The position numbers and the translations under genes are program-made. From SHXO01 sp964523885 (GTDB lineage Bacteria; Pseudomonadota; Gammaproteobacteria; Burkholderiales; SHXO01): a stretch of DNA of 64,000 bases. This document shows, piece by piece, positions 49,297 through 57,779 of this stretch. The stretch covers positions 1 through 64,000 of the forward strand of contig CAZFYX010000025.1 of the NCBI GenBank assembly GCA_964523885.1, given 5' to 3'. The notes under the pieces were generated by a model. It did not search any database. It was not told where the DNA came from and was given only the letters and a program-made list of their open reading frames with translations. Position 1 is the first letter of the stretch. Every line of letters begins with the position of its first letter.

Positions 49297-50694
49297 ATGA
49301 CTGCCGCCTCCGGCGGCCGCGATCGCCTCCGCAGCAACCCACCCGACGCCGTGTCCTCGAACGCCTTCACCCACCGTCACGAAGAACTGCGGCAGATCGC
49401 CGCCCAGGTCCTCGACCACGCCCGCAGCGTCGGGGCCACCGCCGCTGAGACCGAAGTCAGCGAGGGCTTCGGGCAGACCGTGAGCGTGCGCCGGGGCGAG
49501 GTCGAGAACATCGAGTACAACCGCGACAAGGGTGTCGGGGTGACGGTCTACATCGGCAAGCAGCGCGGGCACGCCAGCACCTCGGACTTCTCGCCACGCG
49601 CACTGCGCGAGACGGTCGAGGCGGCGCACGCCATCGCCCGCTTCACCGCGACCGACGAGGCCGCGGGCCTGGCCGACCCGGACCTGCTCGCGGGCGGGGA
49701 CCTGCCCGACCTGGACCTCTACCATCCCTGGGATATCAGCGTGGAGCAGGCGATCGACGCGGGGCGCCGCTGCGAGGCTGCCGCGATGGGGGTGGACCGG
49801 CGCATCACCAACTCGGAAGGCGCGAGCGTCTCGACCCAGCAGTCGCAGTTCGTCTACGCCAACAGCAACGGCTTCCTCGGCGGCTATCCGGGCTCGCGCC
49901 ACAGCCTGTCGTGCTCGGTCATCGCCGGCGAGGGCGAGGACATGCAGCGCGACGACTGGTACACCATCGCCCGCGCCGCCGATGAGCTGGAGGATGCCGA
50001 GGCGGTGGGACGCAGGGCCGGCGAGCGCGTCGTGCGCCGACTGGGCGCCCGCAAGACCGGCACCATGGAGGCGCCGGTCCTGTTCGAGGCGCCGATCGCC
50101 GCCAGCCTGCTGGGCCACTTCGTCGGCGCGGCGAGCGGCGGCAGTCTGTACCGCAAGGCTTCGTTCCTGGTCGACGCGCTCGGCCAGCAGATCTTCTCGC
50201 CCATCGTGCGCATCCGCGATGTGCCCGATCTCCCGCGCGCGCTGGGCAGTGCGCCGTTCGACGACGAGGGCGTGCGCACCACGCGCCGCGACGTGGTCGC
50301 CGACGGGGTGCTCAACGGCTACTTCCTCGGCAGCTATTCCGCCCGCAAGCTGGGGATGCGCTCGACCGGCAACGCCGGCGGCAGCCACAACCTGGTCCTG
50401 GAGAGCACCGGCGAGGACTTCGAGACCCTGCTGCGCAAGCTCGGCCGCGGGCTGCTGGTCACCGAACTGCTCGGCATGGGCATCAACCAGGTCACCGGCG
50501 ACTATTCGCGCGGGGCCGCCGGCTTCTGGGTGGAGAACGGCGAGATCGCCTACCCGGTGCAGGAGATCACCGTGGCCTCCAATCTGAAGGACATGTTCAA
50601 GGGCATCCGCGCCATCGGGAGCGACGTGGTGGTGCGCGGATCGCGCCAGTGCGGGTCGGTCCTGCTGGACCGGATGACCATTGCCGGCGAGTAG
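49297..50694 (+). CDS. pmbA: Metalloprotease PmbA/TldE homologue
   Basis: A 465-residue TldE/PmbA protein, partner of TldD in a cytoplasmic protease that processes peptides such as microcins and CcdA. Family features: GQTVSVRRGEVENIEYNRDKGVGVTVY in the N-terminal half, and NGYFLGSYSARKLGMRSTGNAGGSHNL and EGITVASNL-type VQEITVASNLKDMFKGI in the C-terminal half. Metal-binding HExxxH belongs to TldD, which is not in this window. Start 49297 gives a slightly longer N-terminus than usual. TATCAT lies six bases before it, so its mRNA may have a very short leader. Confidence 0.93.
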   Translation: MTAASGGRDRLRSNPPDAVSSNAFTHRHEELRQIAAQVLDHARSVGATAAETEVSEGFGQTVSVRRGEVENIEYNRDKGVGVTVYIGKQRGHASTSDFSPRALRETVEAAHAIARFTATDEAAGLADPDLLAGGDLPDLDLYHPWDISVEQAIDAGRRCEAAAMGVDRRITNSEGASVSTQQSQFVYANSNGFLGGYPGSRHSLSCSVIAGEGEDMQRDDWYTIARAADELEDAEAVGRRAGERVVRRLGARKTGTMEAPVLFEAPIAASLLGHFVGAASGGSLYRKASFLVDALGQQIFSPIVRIRDVPDLPRALGSAPFDDEGVRTTRRDVVADGVLNGYFLGSYSARKLGMRSTGNAGGSHNLVLESTGEDFETLLRKLGRGLLVTELLGMGINQVTGDYSRGAAGFWVENGEIAYPVQEITVASNLKDMFKGIRAIGSDVVVRGSRQCGSVLLDRMTIAGE

Positions 50695-50742
50695 CGCCAG
50701 AGCGCTCCTGCCGCGCGCCTGCGACGCCGGGCGCAACCGATC

Positions 50743-51648
50743 GTGCTGCGCAAGCTGAACCGCCGCTGGCTCGGCGTGGCCGGGGTTCCCCCGCACGACC
50801 TCCCGCGCGCCTACATCTGGGAAAAGCGCCTGCACTGGGTGATGCTGGGCTTCGCCCTGCTGGCCGTGCTGTCCTTCTACCTCCTGGAGGTCGAACGCAA
50901 CGTCGAGCTGCGCCAGGTCGGGCGCGTGGTGGAGATCGTGATCCTGGTCGCATTCTCGGCGGAGCTGCTGTGGATGCTCGCCGTGACCCGGCAGCGGCTC
51001 GCGTATCTGCTGGGTAACTGGCTGGACGTGCTGATCGTCTTCGCCGCACTCATGTCGGTGGCGGGGTACGACGCGGAATGGGTCGCGTGGGGCCGTTTCC
51101 TGCGGGTGGCCATGGTCGGCATGGTGCTGGCGCGCGCGGCTGCGGAGATCCGCACGCTGTTCTCGCCCGGCGGCCTGCCATACGTGTTCGGGTTCGCCGT
51201 GCTCTCGATGCTGGTCGCCGGTGCCGGCTTCTACTGGCTGGACCCCAGCGTGCGCAGCTACAGCGACGGTCTGTGGCTCGCGTTCGTCACCGCCGCGACG
51301 GTCGGCTACGGCGACGTGGTCCCTACCACCACCGCCTCGCGCGTGCTGGCGGTGATCATCGTGGTCATCGGGCTCGCGTTCCTGTCCATGGTGACCGCCT
51401 CGGTCGCGGCATTCTTCATCGGCGAGGACGAGAAGCTGCTGCGCAAGGAGATGCATCAGGACATCCGCCAGCTGCGCAGCGAGGTCGCGCGCATGATCGG
51501 ACACGAGGAGCGCACGCTCACGCGGGAGATTCGCGAGGACGTGAGACTGCTGCGCGACGAAGTGCGGCGGCTGCGGGAAGATCTGGAGCGCCAGCGCACC
51601 GCGCGCGATCGCGACGGGGGCGGCAGCGGCGGGGATCAGTCGTCCTGA
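50743..51648 (+). CDS. Voltage-gated-type potassium channel protein
   Basis: A six-helix cation channel (301 residues). The selectivity filter TVGYGD spans residues 186-191, with a pore loop before it and S6 after. A possible S4 (GRFLRVAMVGMVLARAAAEIRTLF) carries spaced arginines, fewer than in strongly voltage-gated channels. The cytoplasmic tail (about 230-290) is a charged coiled coil that may assemble the tetramer. The start GTG 50743 is used. The last 13 bases overlap the 3' end of the convergent Kef-type antiporter gene. Confidence 0.9.
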   Translation: MLRKLNRRWLGVAGVPPHDLPRAYIWEKRLHWVMLGFALLAVLSFYLLEVERNVELRQVGRVVEIVILVAFSAELLWMLAVTRQRLAYLLGNWLDVLIVFAALMSVAGYDAEWVAWGRFLRVAMVGMVLARAAAEIRTLFSPGGLPYVFGFAVLSMLVAGAGFYWLDPSVRSYSDGLWLAFVTAATVGYGDVVPTTTASRVLAVIIVVIGLAFLSMVTASVAAFFIGEDEKLLRKEMHQDIRQLRSEVARMIGHEERTLTREIREDVRLLRDEVRRLREDLERQRTARDRDGGGSGGDQSS

Positions 51649-53378
51649 GCATGGCGCGCCAGCTCGCGGGCGCGCTGGCGCTCGAGGAAGTCGTCGCGGG
51701 CCTCCGTCGGCACCCCCAGCGCTTCGAGCACGTGGCCGGAGAGCTGCAGGCCCGCCTCCAGGGTCTCGGGCACGACGCCCACGGCACCGGCAGCGCGCAG
51801 CAGGCGGGCGTGTGCGCTGTCGTGGGCACGGGCCAGCACGGGCACCTGCGGGAAGCGCCTGCGCACCACCTCCACGCAGTGCCGCGCAGCCGCGGCGTCG
51901 TTGAGCGTGACCACCACCACCGCGGCCCGCTCGACGCCGGCCCGCTCCAGCAGCTCGGCCCGGCTCGCATCGCCGAAGTACACCGGCGCATGCTCCGCGC
52001 GCAAACGTTCGACGTTCTGCGCATCGCCGTCCAGGGCGATGTAGGGCTGGCCGTTGCCATCCAGTGCGCGGCCGATCAGTTGACCCACGCGCCCGAAACC
52101 GGCGATGACAACGTGACCCTCCAGCCGGGCCGGCGGCAGCGCGTCCCGCACCTCATCGGTCCCCGCCGCACGCCCATCGAGCCGGCTGCGCAGGTGCTGG
52201 GCGAGAACGGCCACGAGCGGTGTCGCGAGCATGCTCAGGCCGACCACGATCAGCATGAACTGACCGGTCTCCTCTGCGAGGACCCCGGCCAGCATCGCCG
52301 CACCGACCGCGATGAACGCGAACTCCCCTCCGCCGCCGAGCAGCAGGCCGGCCTCTGCGCTCGCACCCCATGACAGGCCGAAGGGTCGCAGCACCGCGGC
52401 CAGGATCGCTCCCTTGATGATGAACAGGCCCAGCACCGAGGCCGCGATCCAGAGCGGGTCCGCGGCGAGCACGCGCAGGTCGATGGTCATGCCCACCGAC
52501 AGGAAGAACAGTCCCATCAGCAGCGCCCGGAACGGCTCGATGTTCACCTCGACTTCATGGCGGTACTCGGTTTCGGCGAGCAGCAAGCCGGCCAGGAAGG
52601 CGCCCAGCGCGGCAGAGAGTCCGGCAGCGGCGGTAAGCGAAGCGGTCCCGATGACCACCAGCAGGGTGAGCGCCATGAATGCGCCGGGTTGGCGCAGGTT
52701 CGCCACCCGTCGGAACAGCGGTCGGAGCAGGCCGCGACCCACCAGCACCAGCAGCACGATGGCCGCTAGCGCCTTGAGCGCTGCGTAGCCCACCAGCGCG
52801 GCGAGGCCGTGCTGCGGGCTGCCGAGCGCACTGACCAGCACCAGCAGCGGCACCACGGCAAGGTCCTGCAGCAACAGCACGGCGAAGCTGGCGCGGCCGA
52901 GCGGTGTTCCGAGCTCGCGCCGCTCGACCAGCAGCTGCATGACCACTGCGGTCGATGACAACGCCAGGCACAGCCCGAGCACGAGCGCGGCCAGCGGCGG
53001 GTTGCCCCAGGCGTAGGCGATCGATCCGATCGCCACGCCGCTCAGCAGGACTTGGGCCACGCCCGCGCCGAGCACGAGTCGGCGCATGTCGGCCAGACGC
53101 CGGAAGGACAGTTCCAGCCCGATGACGAAGAGCAGCAGGGTGACACCGAGCTCGGCGAGCCGGCGCACGCCGCGGATGTCCTGGATCACCACGTGCCGCA
53201 GCCACCCCAGTTCGTCGGTGAGCGCGCCCAGCCCGAACGGGCCGAGGAGGTTGCCGACCACCAGGAAGCCCAGCACCGGGGAGATGCGGCGCTTCTCCAG
53301 TAGTGGGATGAGGACGCCCGCGCAGACGAAGAAGACCAGCGCCTCGCGCAGGTAGGGCAGGGAATCGTGTGAATCCAT
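51636..53378 (-). CDS. Kef-type monovalent cation:proton antiporter with RCK domain
   Basis: A CPA2-family transporter (580 residues). The N-terminal 12-13 helix membrane domain has LLLFVIGLELSFRRL, FLLLQDLAVVPLL-type VLLLQDLAVVPLL and GAFLAGLLLAET. The C-terminal RCK/TrkA-N domain has the Rossmann motif VIAGFGRVGQLIGRAL and DASRAELLERAGV, suggesting regulation by NAD(H) or a related nucleotide. KefB/KefC or YbaL type; no KefF/KefG ancillary subunit is adjacent. It could exchange K+ or Na+ for protons. Converges on the K+ channel gene with a 13-base overlap of stops. Confidence 0.92.
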   Translation of the reverse strand: MDSHDSLPYLREALVFFVCAGVLIPLLEKRRISPVLGFLVVGNLLGPFGLGALTDELGWLRHVVIQDIRGVRRLAELGVTLLLFVIGLELSFRRLADMRRLVLGAGVAQVLLSGVAIGSIAYAWGNPPLAALVLGLCLALSSTAVVMQLLVERRELGTPLGRASFAVLLLQDLAVVPLLVLVSALGSPQHGLAALVGYAALKALAAIVLLVLVGRGLLRPLFRRVANLRQPGAFMALTLLVVIGTASLTAAAGLSAALGAFLAGLLLAETEYRHEVEVNIEPFRALLMGLFFLSVGMTIDLRVLAADPLWIAASVLGLFIIKGAILAAVLRPFGLSWGASAEAGLLLGGGGEFAFIAVGAAMLAGVLAEETGQFMLIVVGLSMLATPLVAVLAQHLRSRLDGRAAGTDEVRDALPPARLEGHVVIAGFGRVGQLIGRALDGNGQPYIALDGDAQNVERLRAEHAPVYFGDASRAELLERAGVERAAVVVVTLNDAAAARHCVEVVRRRFPQVPVLARAHDSAHARLLRAAGAVGVVPETLEAGLQLSGHVLEALGVPTEARDDFLERQRARELARHAQDD

Positions 53379-53530
53379 GGGCAGCGTGAGTATAGCGGCG
53401 CGGTCCGCTTCCTCCTGCGCAGCGCGACATGCGCAGGGCGCGGTCGCGGTCCCCGGAGTTCGCGTGCGCCGGCAGTGACGTAGAATCGCGCGTCATCCCG
53501 CAAACCGGCGCCCGCCCCGGCGGGCCGAGC

Positions 53531-54340
53531 ATGTCCTCGACCCACGCCCTGTCCCTGTCGCACGTGACCTGTACCTTCCCCGCCCGCGGGGCGGGCCGGC
53601 CGGCCTACACCGCGGTGCGGGACGTGGACCTGGGCGTGGATGACGGCGAGTTCGTGGCGATGGTGGGACCGACCGGATGCGGCAAGTCCACGCTGCTCAA
53701 CGTGGTTGCCGGCCTGATCGCGCCCACTGCCGGCGAGGTGCGCGTGTTCGGTGCGCCGCTGACGGGGTTGAACGCCCGGGCCGGCTACCTGTTCCAGGGC
53801 GACGCGCTGTTGCCGTGGCGCAACGCGCTGGACAACGTCGCGGCGGGGCTGGAGTTCCGCGGCGTGCAGCGCGCCGAAGCGCGCGATCGCGCCGCAGGCT
53901 GGCTGAAGCAGGTCGGGCTCGCGGCGCATGCCGGCAAGTACCCGCACGAGATGTCGGGCGGCATGCGCAAGCGGGTGGCGCTGGCCCAGACCTGGATCCT
54001 CGAACCGCGCATCCTGCTGATGGACGAGCCATTCAGCGCGCTGGACGTGCAGACCCGCCAGCTCATGGAGAACGCGCTGCTCGAGCTTTGGGCGCAGGCG
54101 CGCCGCTGCGTTGTGTTCGTCACCCACGACCTGGACGAGGCCATCGCGCTGGCCGACCGCGTGGTAGTGCTCTCCGCCGGGCCGGCCTCGCGCCCGGTGG
54201 CGCAGTTCGACATCGACTTGCCGCGCCCGCGCGATGTCCAGGAGATCGCCCTGCATCCGCGCTTCCTCGAACTGCATCGTGCGGTCTGGCACGCTCTCAA
54301 GGCCGAGGTGATGCGCGCACGGGAGCATGCCGATGCCTGA
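53531..54340 (+). CDS. ABC transporter ATP-binding protein, NitT/TauT type
   Basis: ATPase of an importer. The 269 residues contain Walker A GPTGCGKST (46-54), the Q-loop YLFQGDALLPW, signature MSGGMRKRVAL, Walker B ILLMDEPFSALD and the switch His in FVTHDLDEA. The sequence is like SsuB/TauB. ATG 53531 is preceded by a GGCGGGCCGAGC stretch rather than a clear Shine-Dalgarno sequence. Overlaps the permease gene by 14 bases. First of a four-gene operon with permease, LEA-like lipoprotein and substrate-binding protein. Confidence 0.93.
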   Translation: MSSTHALSLSHVTCTFPARGAGRPAYTAVRDVDLGVDDGEFVAMVGPTGCGKSTLLNVVAGLIAPTAGEVRVFGAPLTGLNARAGYLFQGDALLPWRNALDNVAAGLEFRGVQRAEARDRAAGWLKQVGLAAHAGKYPHEMSGGMRKRVALAQTWILEPRILLMDEPFSALDVQTRQLMENALLELWAQARRCVVFVTHDLDEAIALADRVVVLSAGPASRPVAQFDIDLPRPRDVQEIALHPRFLELHRAVWHALKAEVMRAREHADA

Positions 54341-55148
54341 GCGGACCCCCGCCGAGGCCGGGGAGAGCCCGCGCGTGCGGCGCATCTGGCCATGGCACGT
54401 CGTGCTGCTCACCGCGCTGATCGGCACCTGGTACGTTCTCACCAGCACCGAGGTGCTGCCGCCGTTCTTCTTCGGCCAGCCGCTGCGCGTGGGGGCGCGG
54501 ATCTGGGAGTGGTTCGCCACCGGGACCATCTTTCCGCACCTGGGCGTCACCCTCCTGGAGACGGTGCTGTCGTTCCTGATCGGCACCGCGCTGGGACTGG
54601 GCGCCGGGTTGTGGCTGGGGCTCAGCCCCTTCGCCGCGCGCCTGCTCGATCCCTACGTCACGGCGATCAATTCGATGCCCCGCGTCATCCTGGCGCCGAT
54701 CTTCGCGTTGTGGTTCGGCCTGGGGATCTGGTCGAAGGTCGTGCTGGGGGTGACGCTGGTCTTCTTCATCGTCTTCTTCAGCGTCTATCATGGCGTGCGC
54801 GACGTGAGCCCGGTGGTGCTCGCGAACGCGCGCATGCTGGGCGCCAGCCGCGCTGCGCTGCTGCGCAGCGTGTACCTGCCCAGCGCCATGGCCTGGGTGT
54901 TCGCCAGCCTGCATGCCTCGGTCGGCATGGCCTTCGTCGGTTCGGTGGTGGGCGAGTACCTTGGTTCGGCCCGCGGGGTCGGGTACCTCATACTGCAGGC
55001 GGAGGGCGTGTTCGACGTGGACACGGTGTTCGCTGGCATCATCGTGCTGACGCTGGCGGCGCTGCTGCTCGACCGCCTGGTGTCGCTGGTGGAGCGGCGC
55101 GCGCTGGCCTGGCGGCCGGCGCCGCTGGACAGTGGTACGCAGTCCTGA
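54327..55148 (+). CDS. ABC transporter permease, NitT/TauT type
   Basis: Inner-membrane permease subunit (273 residues) with about six hydrophobic helices and the EAA loop VVLANARMLGASRAALLRSVYLPSAMAW that contacts the ATPase. SsuC/TauC-like. Starts within the ATPase gene (ATG 54327; ATG 54333 is an alternative) and its stop overlaps the next ATG (TGATG), consistent with an operon. Confidence 0.93.
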   Translation: MPMPERTPAEAGESPRVRRIWPWHVVLLTALIGTWYVLTSTEVLPPFFFGQPLRVGARIWEWFATGTIFPHLGVTLLETVLSFLIGTALGLGAGLWLGLSPFAARLLDPYVTAINSMPRVILAPIFALWFGLGIWSKVVLGVTLVFFIVFFSVYHGVRDVSPVVLANARMLGASRAALLRSVYLPSAMAWVFASLHASVGMAFVGSVVGEYLGSARGVGYLILQAEGVFDVDTVFAGIIVLTLAALLLDRLVSLVERRALAWRPAPLDSGTQS

Positions 55149-55639
55149 TGCGGGAGAATGCAATGCTGGGAGGCAGGTGTGGAACGCTGCTCTGCGGGCT
55201 GGCGCTGCTCGCCGGCTGCGCCGGCATGCCCGGACAGATGGAGCCGCTCAACGTGACGCTGTCGGATGTCCGGCCGCTGCAGGTCGGGCTGCTGGAGCAG
55301 GAATACGCGATGAAGCTCCGGGTGCAGAACCCGAACAACCGCGAGATTGCGCTGCAGGGGGTGTCGTTCAACGTGGAGCTCAACGGCAAGTCCTTCGCCA
55401 AGGGGGTGAGTCCCCAGAGCGCGACGGTGCCCGCGTTCGGTGACGTCATCCTCGATGTGAAGGCGGTCAGCAGCCTGGGTGGTCTCCTCGACCAGGTCAA
55501 CAGCATGCGGCAGGGCGCACCGGAGAAGATCACCTACCGCCTGCAGGGGCGGTTGGCGTCCTCGACCGGGTCGAGCCTGCCGTTCGATTCCACCGGCGCG
55601 CTCGACCTCGCCGGGCTCACCGGGAGCAAGGTCCAATGA
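55148..55639 (+). CDS. LEA14/WHy-like lipoprotein within the ABC operon
   Basis: A 163-residue lipoprotein: the lipobox LLAGC (Cys after ALLAG) follows a short signal. The mature domain looks like the LEA14/WHy beta-sandwich (LSDVRPLQVGLLEQEYAMKLRVQNPNNREIALQGVSFNVELNG). Such proteins are associated with desiccation or hypersensitive response in plants, and in bacteria are often of unknown role. ATG 55148 overlaps the permease stop; ATG 55163 has GGGAG six bases upstream and is an equally good start. Its stop overlaps the substrate-binding protein start. Whether it is part of the transporter is inference from position. Confidence 0.83.
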   Translation: MRENAMLGGRCGTLLCGLALLAGCAGMPGQMEPLNVTLSDVRPLQVGLLEQEYAMKLRVQNPNNREIALQGVSFNVELNGKSFAKGVSPQSATVPAFGDVILDVKAVSSLGGLLDQVNSMRQGAPEKITYRLQGRLASSTGSSLPFDSTGALDLAGLTGSKVQ

Positions 55640-56670
55640 ATCCACGCCGCCGCTTCCTGCTGAGCGCACTGGCCGCCCCCGCGCTGGCGCATGGCCTCGC
55701 CGCCTCGGCGCAGGCACGCGCACGCAAGGTCACCATCGCCGTGGGCGGCAAGGCCGCGCTCTACTACCTTCCGCTCACCCTGGCAGAGCGGCTCGGCTAC
55801 TTCAACGAGCAGGATCTCGACGTCGAGATCCTCGACTTCGCCGGCGGCGCCAAGGCGCTGCAGGCGATGATGGGCGGAAGCGCCGACGTGGTGGCGGGCG
55901 GCTTCGACCACGTGCTCATACTGCGGGCGAAGCAGCAGGCGCTGCAGGCCTTCACGCTGATGGTGGCGACTCCGTCGCTCGCGCTCGCGGTCGCGAAGGC
56001 GAAGGCCGCTGGCTACCGCTCCGCGCGCGACCTGAAGGGCATGAAGGTCGGGGTCACCGCACCCGGCTCCAGCACCAACATCTTCGTCAACTACCTGCTC
56101 GCCAACGTGGGCCTGCCGCTGGACGCGGTGTCGATCATCGGCGTGGGCACCGGACCGACGGCAGTGGCCGCGATGAAGGCCGGGCAGGTCGATGCGATCT
56201 CCAACGTCGAGCCGACGATCTCGCTGCTGGAGCGCGGCGGGCTCGCCAGTGTGGTGGTCGAGACGATGACCGAGCAGGGCAGCCGCGCCGTGTTCGGCGA
56301 GTCGCTGCCCGCCGGCTCGCTCTACACCCGCGAGGCGTACATCCAGCGCAGCCCGGAGAACGTCCAGGCGCTGGCGACGGCCATGGTGCGCACGCTCGCG
56401 TGGCTGAAGGATGCCAGCGCCGATTCCATCCTCAAGACCATCCCGCCGGAGTACACGCTGGGCGACAAGGCCACCTACCTGGCCGCGCTCGAGCGCCAGC
56501 GCCAGGGTTACTCCCTGGACGGGCTCATCCCGATGGCAGGGGCGACCGCGCTGCTGCAGGTGCTCAAGCGCTTCGACCCGGCCGTGCAGGCGGCGCCCGA
56601 CGTGGACGTGGCCAAGTCGTTCACCAACCAGTTCGTGCAGAAGTCGATGGCGGCGCGGCAGCCGCGCTAG
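55636..56670 (+). CDS. ABC transporter substrate-binding protein, NitT/TauT (NMT1) type
   Basis: A 344-residue periplasmic binding protein with a twin-arginine signal (MNPRRRFLLSALAAP, ending SAQARA) and the NMT1/SsuA-like two-lobe fold: LPLTLAERLGYFNEQDLDVEILDF, GADVVAGGFDH-type GSADVVAGGFDH, and MKVGVTAPGSSTNIFVNYLL. The ligand is unknown: candidates in this family include sulfonates, nitrate and thiamin precursors. Overlaps the lipoprotein gene by four bases. The TAG stop lies at the first GAGGCTA repeat unit. Confidence 0.9.
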   Translation: MNPRRRFLLSALAAPALAHGLAASAQARARKVTIAVGGKAALYYLPLTLAERLGYFNEQDLDVEILDFAGGAKALQAMMGGSADVVAGGFDHVLILRAKQQALQAFTLMVATPSLALAVAKAKAAGYRSARDLKGMKVGVTAPGSSTNIFVNYLLANVGLPLDAVSIIGVGTGPTAVAAMKAGQVDAISNVEPTISLLERGGLASVVVETMTEQGSRAVFGESLPAGSLYTREAYIQRSPENVQALATAMVRTLAWLKDASADSILKTIPPEYTLGDKATYLAALERQRQGYSLDGLIPMAGATALLQVLKRFDPAVQAAPDVDVAKSFTNQFVQKSMAARQPR

Positions 56671-56730
56671 AGGCTAGAGGCTAGAGGCTAGAGGCTAGAG
56701 GCTAGAGGCTAGAGGCTAGAGGCTAGAGGC
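56670..56730. repeat. Tandem heptamer repeat GAGGCTA, eight full copies
   Basis: Eight uninterrupted GAGGCTA units (56670-56725) plus a partial ninth (GAGGC). They begin inside the stop codon of the substrate-binding protein. Related degenerate units occur inverted at 56795-56816 (GCTTGCCTCTTGCCTCTCGCC) and at 62593-62604 (AAGAGGCTAGCG). Confidence 0.92.
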
Positions 56731-56755
56731 GCCTCCCCCTGCAAAACTTTTTCTG

Positions 56756-56776
56756 AGCGCACGCGTAGCGTGCGCT
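56756..56776. repeat. Perfect hairpin in the convergent gap
   Basis: AGCGCACGC-GTA-GCGTGCGCT, a perfect 9-bp stem with a 3-base loop. It lies between the convergent substrate-binding-protein and dehydratase genes. A T-run (CTTTTTCTG) precedes it on the plus strand, so it is not a standard terminator in either direction, though it could stabilise a 3' end. Confidence 0.55.
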
Positions 56777-56787
56777 GCGGGGTTGCT

Positions 56788-57777
56788 CTAGCCGCTTGCC
56801 TCTTGCCTCTCGCCTATCCATCTGCATACGTCGCGGATGTCGACGTTGCCGCCCGAGAGGATGATTCCCACGCGCGCGCCCGCTGGCACCTCGATCTTGC
56901 GTTCGAGCAGCGCAGCGACGCCCAGTGCCCCGGTCGGCTCGATGATGATCTTCATCCGCTCCCACACGTAGAGCATGGCCGAGAGCAGCTGTGCATCGTC
57001 CACGGTGACCATGTCGTGCACGTAGCGCAGCACCAGCGGGAAGGTGATCTGCCCCAGGCTGGGCGTGCGGGCGCCGTCGGCGATGGTGTCCGGGTTGTGC
57101 ACGCTGTGCAGGGTCCTGGTGTAGAAGGAGCGGGTGGCATCGTCACCGGCTTCGGGTTCCACGCCGACCACCTGGCATCCCGGCGCGAGCGCGTCGGCCG
57201 CGATGGCGCAGCCGGAGATGAGACCCCCGCCGCCCACGCACACGAACAGGTAGTTGAGCGGACCCACCTCCTCGAACAGCTCGCGTGCCGCAGTGCCCTG
57301 GCCGGCCACCACGTCCGGATGATCGTAGGGCGGGATGAGCGTGAGGCCGCGATCCTGCGCCAGCTGTGCGGCGAGCTCCTCCCGCACCACGCTGTGGCGG
57401 TCGTACGTGATGACCTCGGCGCCATAGCCGCGGGTGGCGGCGAGCTTGACCTGAGGCGCGTCCTCCGGCATCACGATCACCGCGTGCGTGCGCAGCAGCT
57501 GCCCCGCCAGCGCCACCGCCTGCGCGTGGTTGCCCGAGGAATAGGTGATGACGCCGCGCTCGCGCTCATCGGCGTCGAGCTGGCAGATGGCGTTGAAGGC
57601 CCCGCGGAACTTGAAGGCGCCCACGCGCTGGAAGTTCTCGCACTTGAAGAACACCTGGCAGCGCGTGCGCTCGTCGACCTGGTGCGAGGTCAGCACCGGT
57701 GTGCGCCGGGCGTAGCCGGTGAGGCGGTGTGCGGCGTCGACGATGTCGCGGTACGAGACCGCCAGGTCATCCTGCAT
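56788..57777 (-). CDS. PLP-dependent threonine/serine dehydratase-like protein
   Basis: A fold-type II PLP enzyme (329 residues) like catabolic threonine dehydratase or serine racemase. The PLP lysine is in FKFRGAFNAI; the phosphate-binding loop is CVGGGGLISG; the nearby substrate region is YSSGNHAQAVAL. No C-terminal ACT domain is present, so it is not the feedback-regulated biosynthetic IlvA. ATG 57777 lies just past the M61 peptidase stop; ATG 57792 would overlap it. The 3' end enters the degenerate heptamer repeat. Confidence 0.88.
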   Translation of the reverse strand: MQDDLAVSYRDIVDAAHRLTGYARRTPVLTSHQVDERTRCQVFFKCENFQRVGAFKFRGAFNAICQLDADERERGVITYSSGNHAQAVALAGQLLRTHAVIVMPEDAPQVKLAATRGYGAEVITYDRHSVVREELAAQLAQDRGLTLIPPYDHPDVVAGQGTAARELFEEVGPLNYLFVCVGGGGLISGCAIAADALAPGCQVVGVEPEAGDDATRSFYTRTLHSVHNPDTIADGARTPSLGQITFPLVLRYVHDMVTVDDAQLLSAMLYVWERMKIIIEPTGALGVAALLERKIEVPAGARVGIILSGGNVDIRDVCRWIGERQEASG

Positions 57778-57779
57778 GA

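Noticed and set aside
56670..56730. CRISPR-like array
   Set aside because: The units are 7 bases without spacers, so this is a simple tandem repeat. No cas genes are present.
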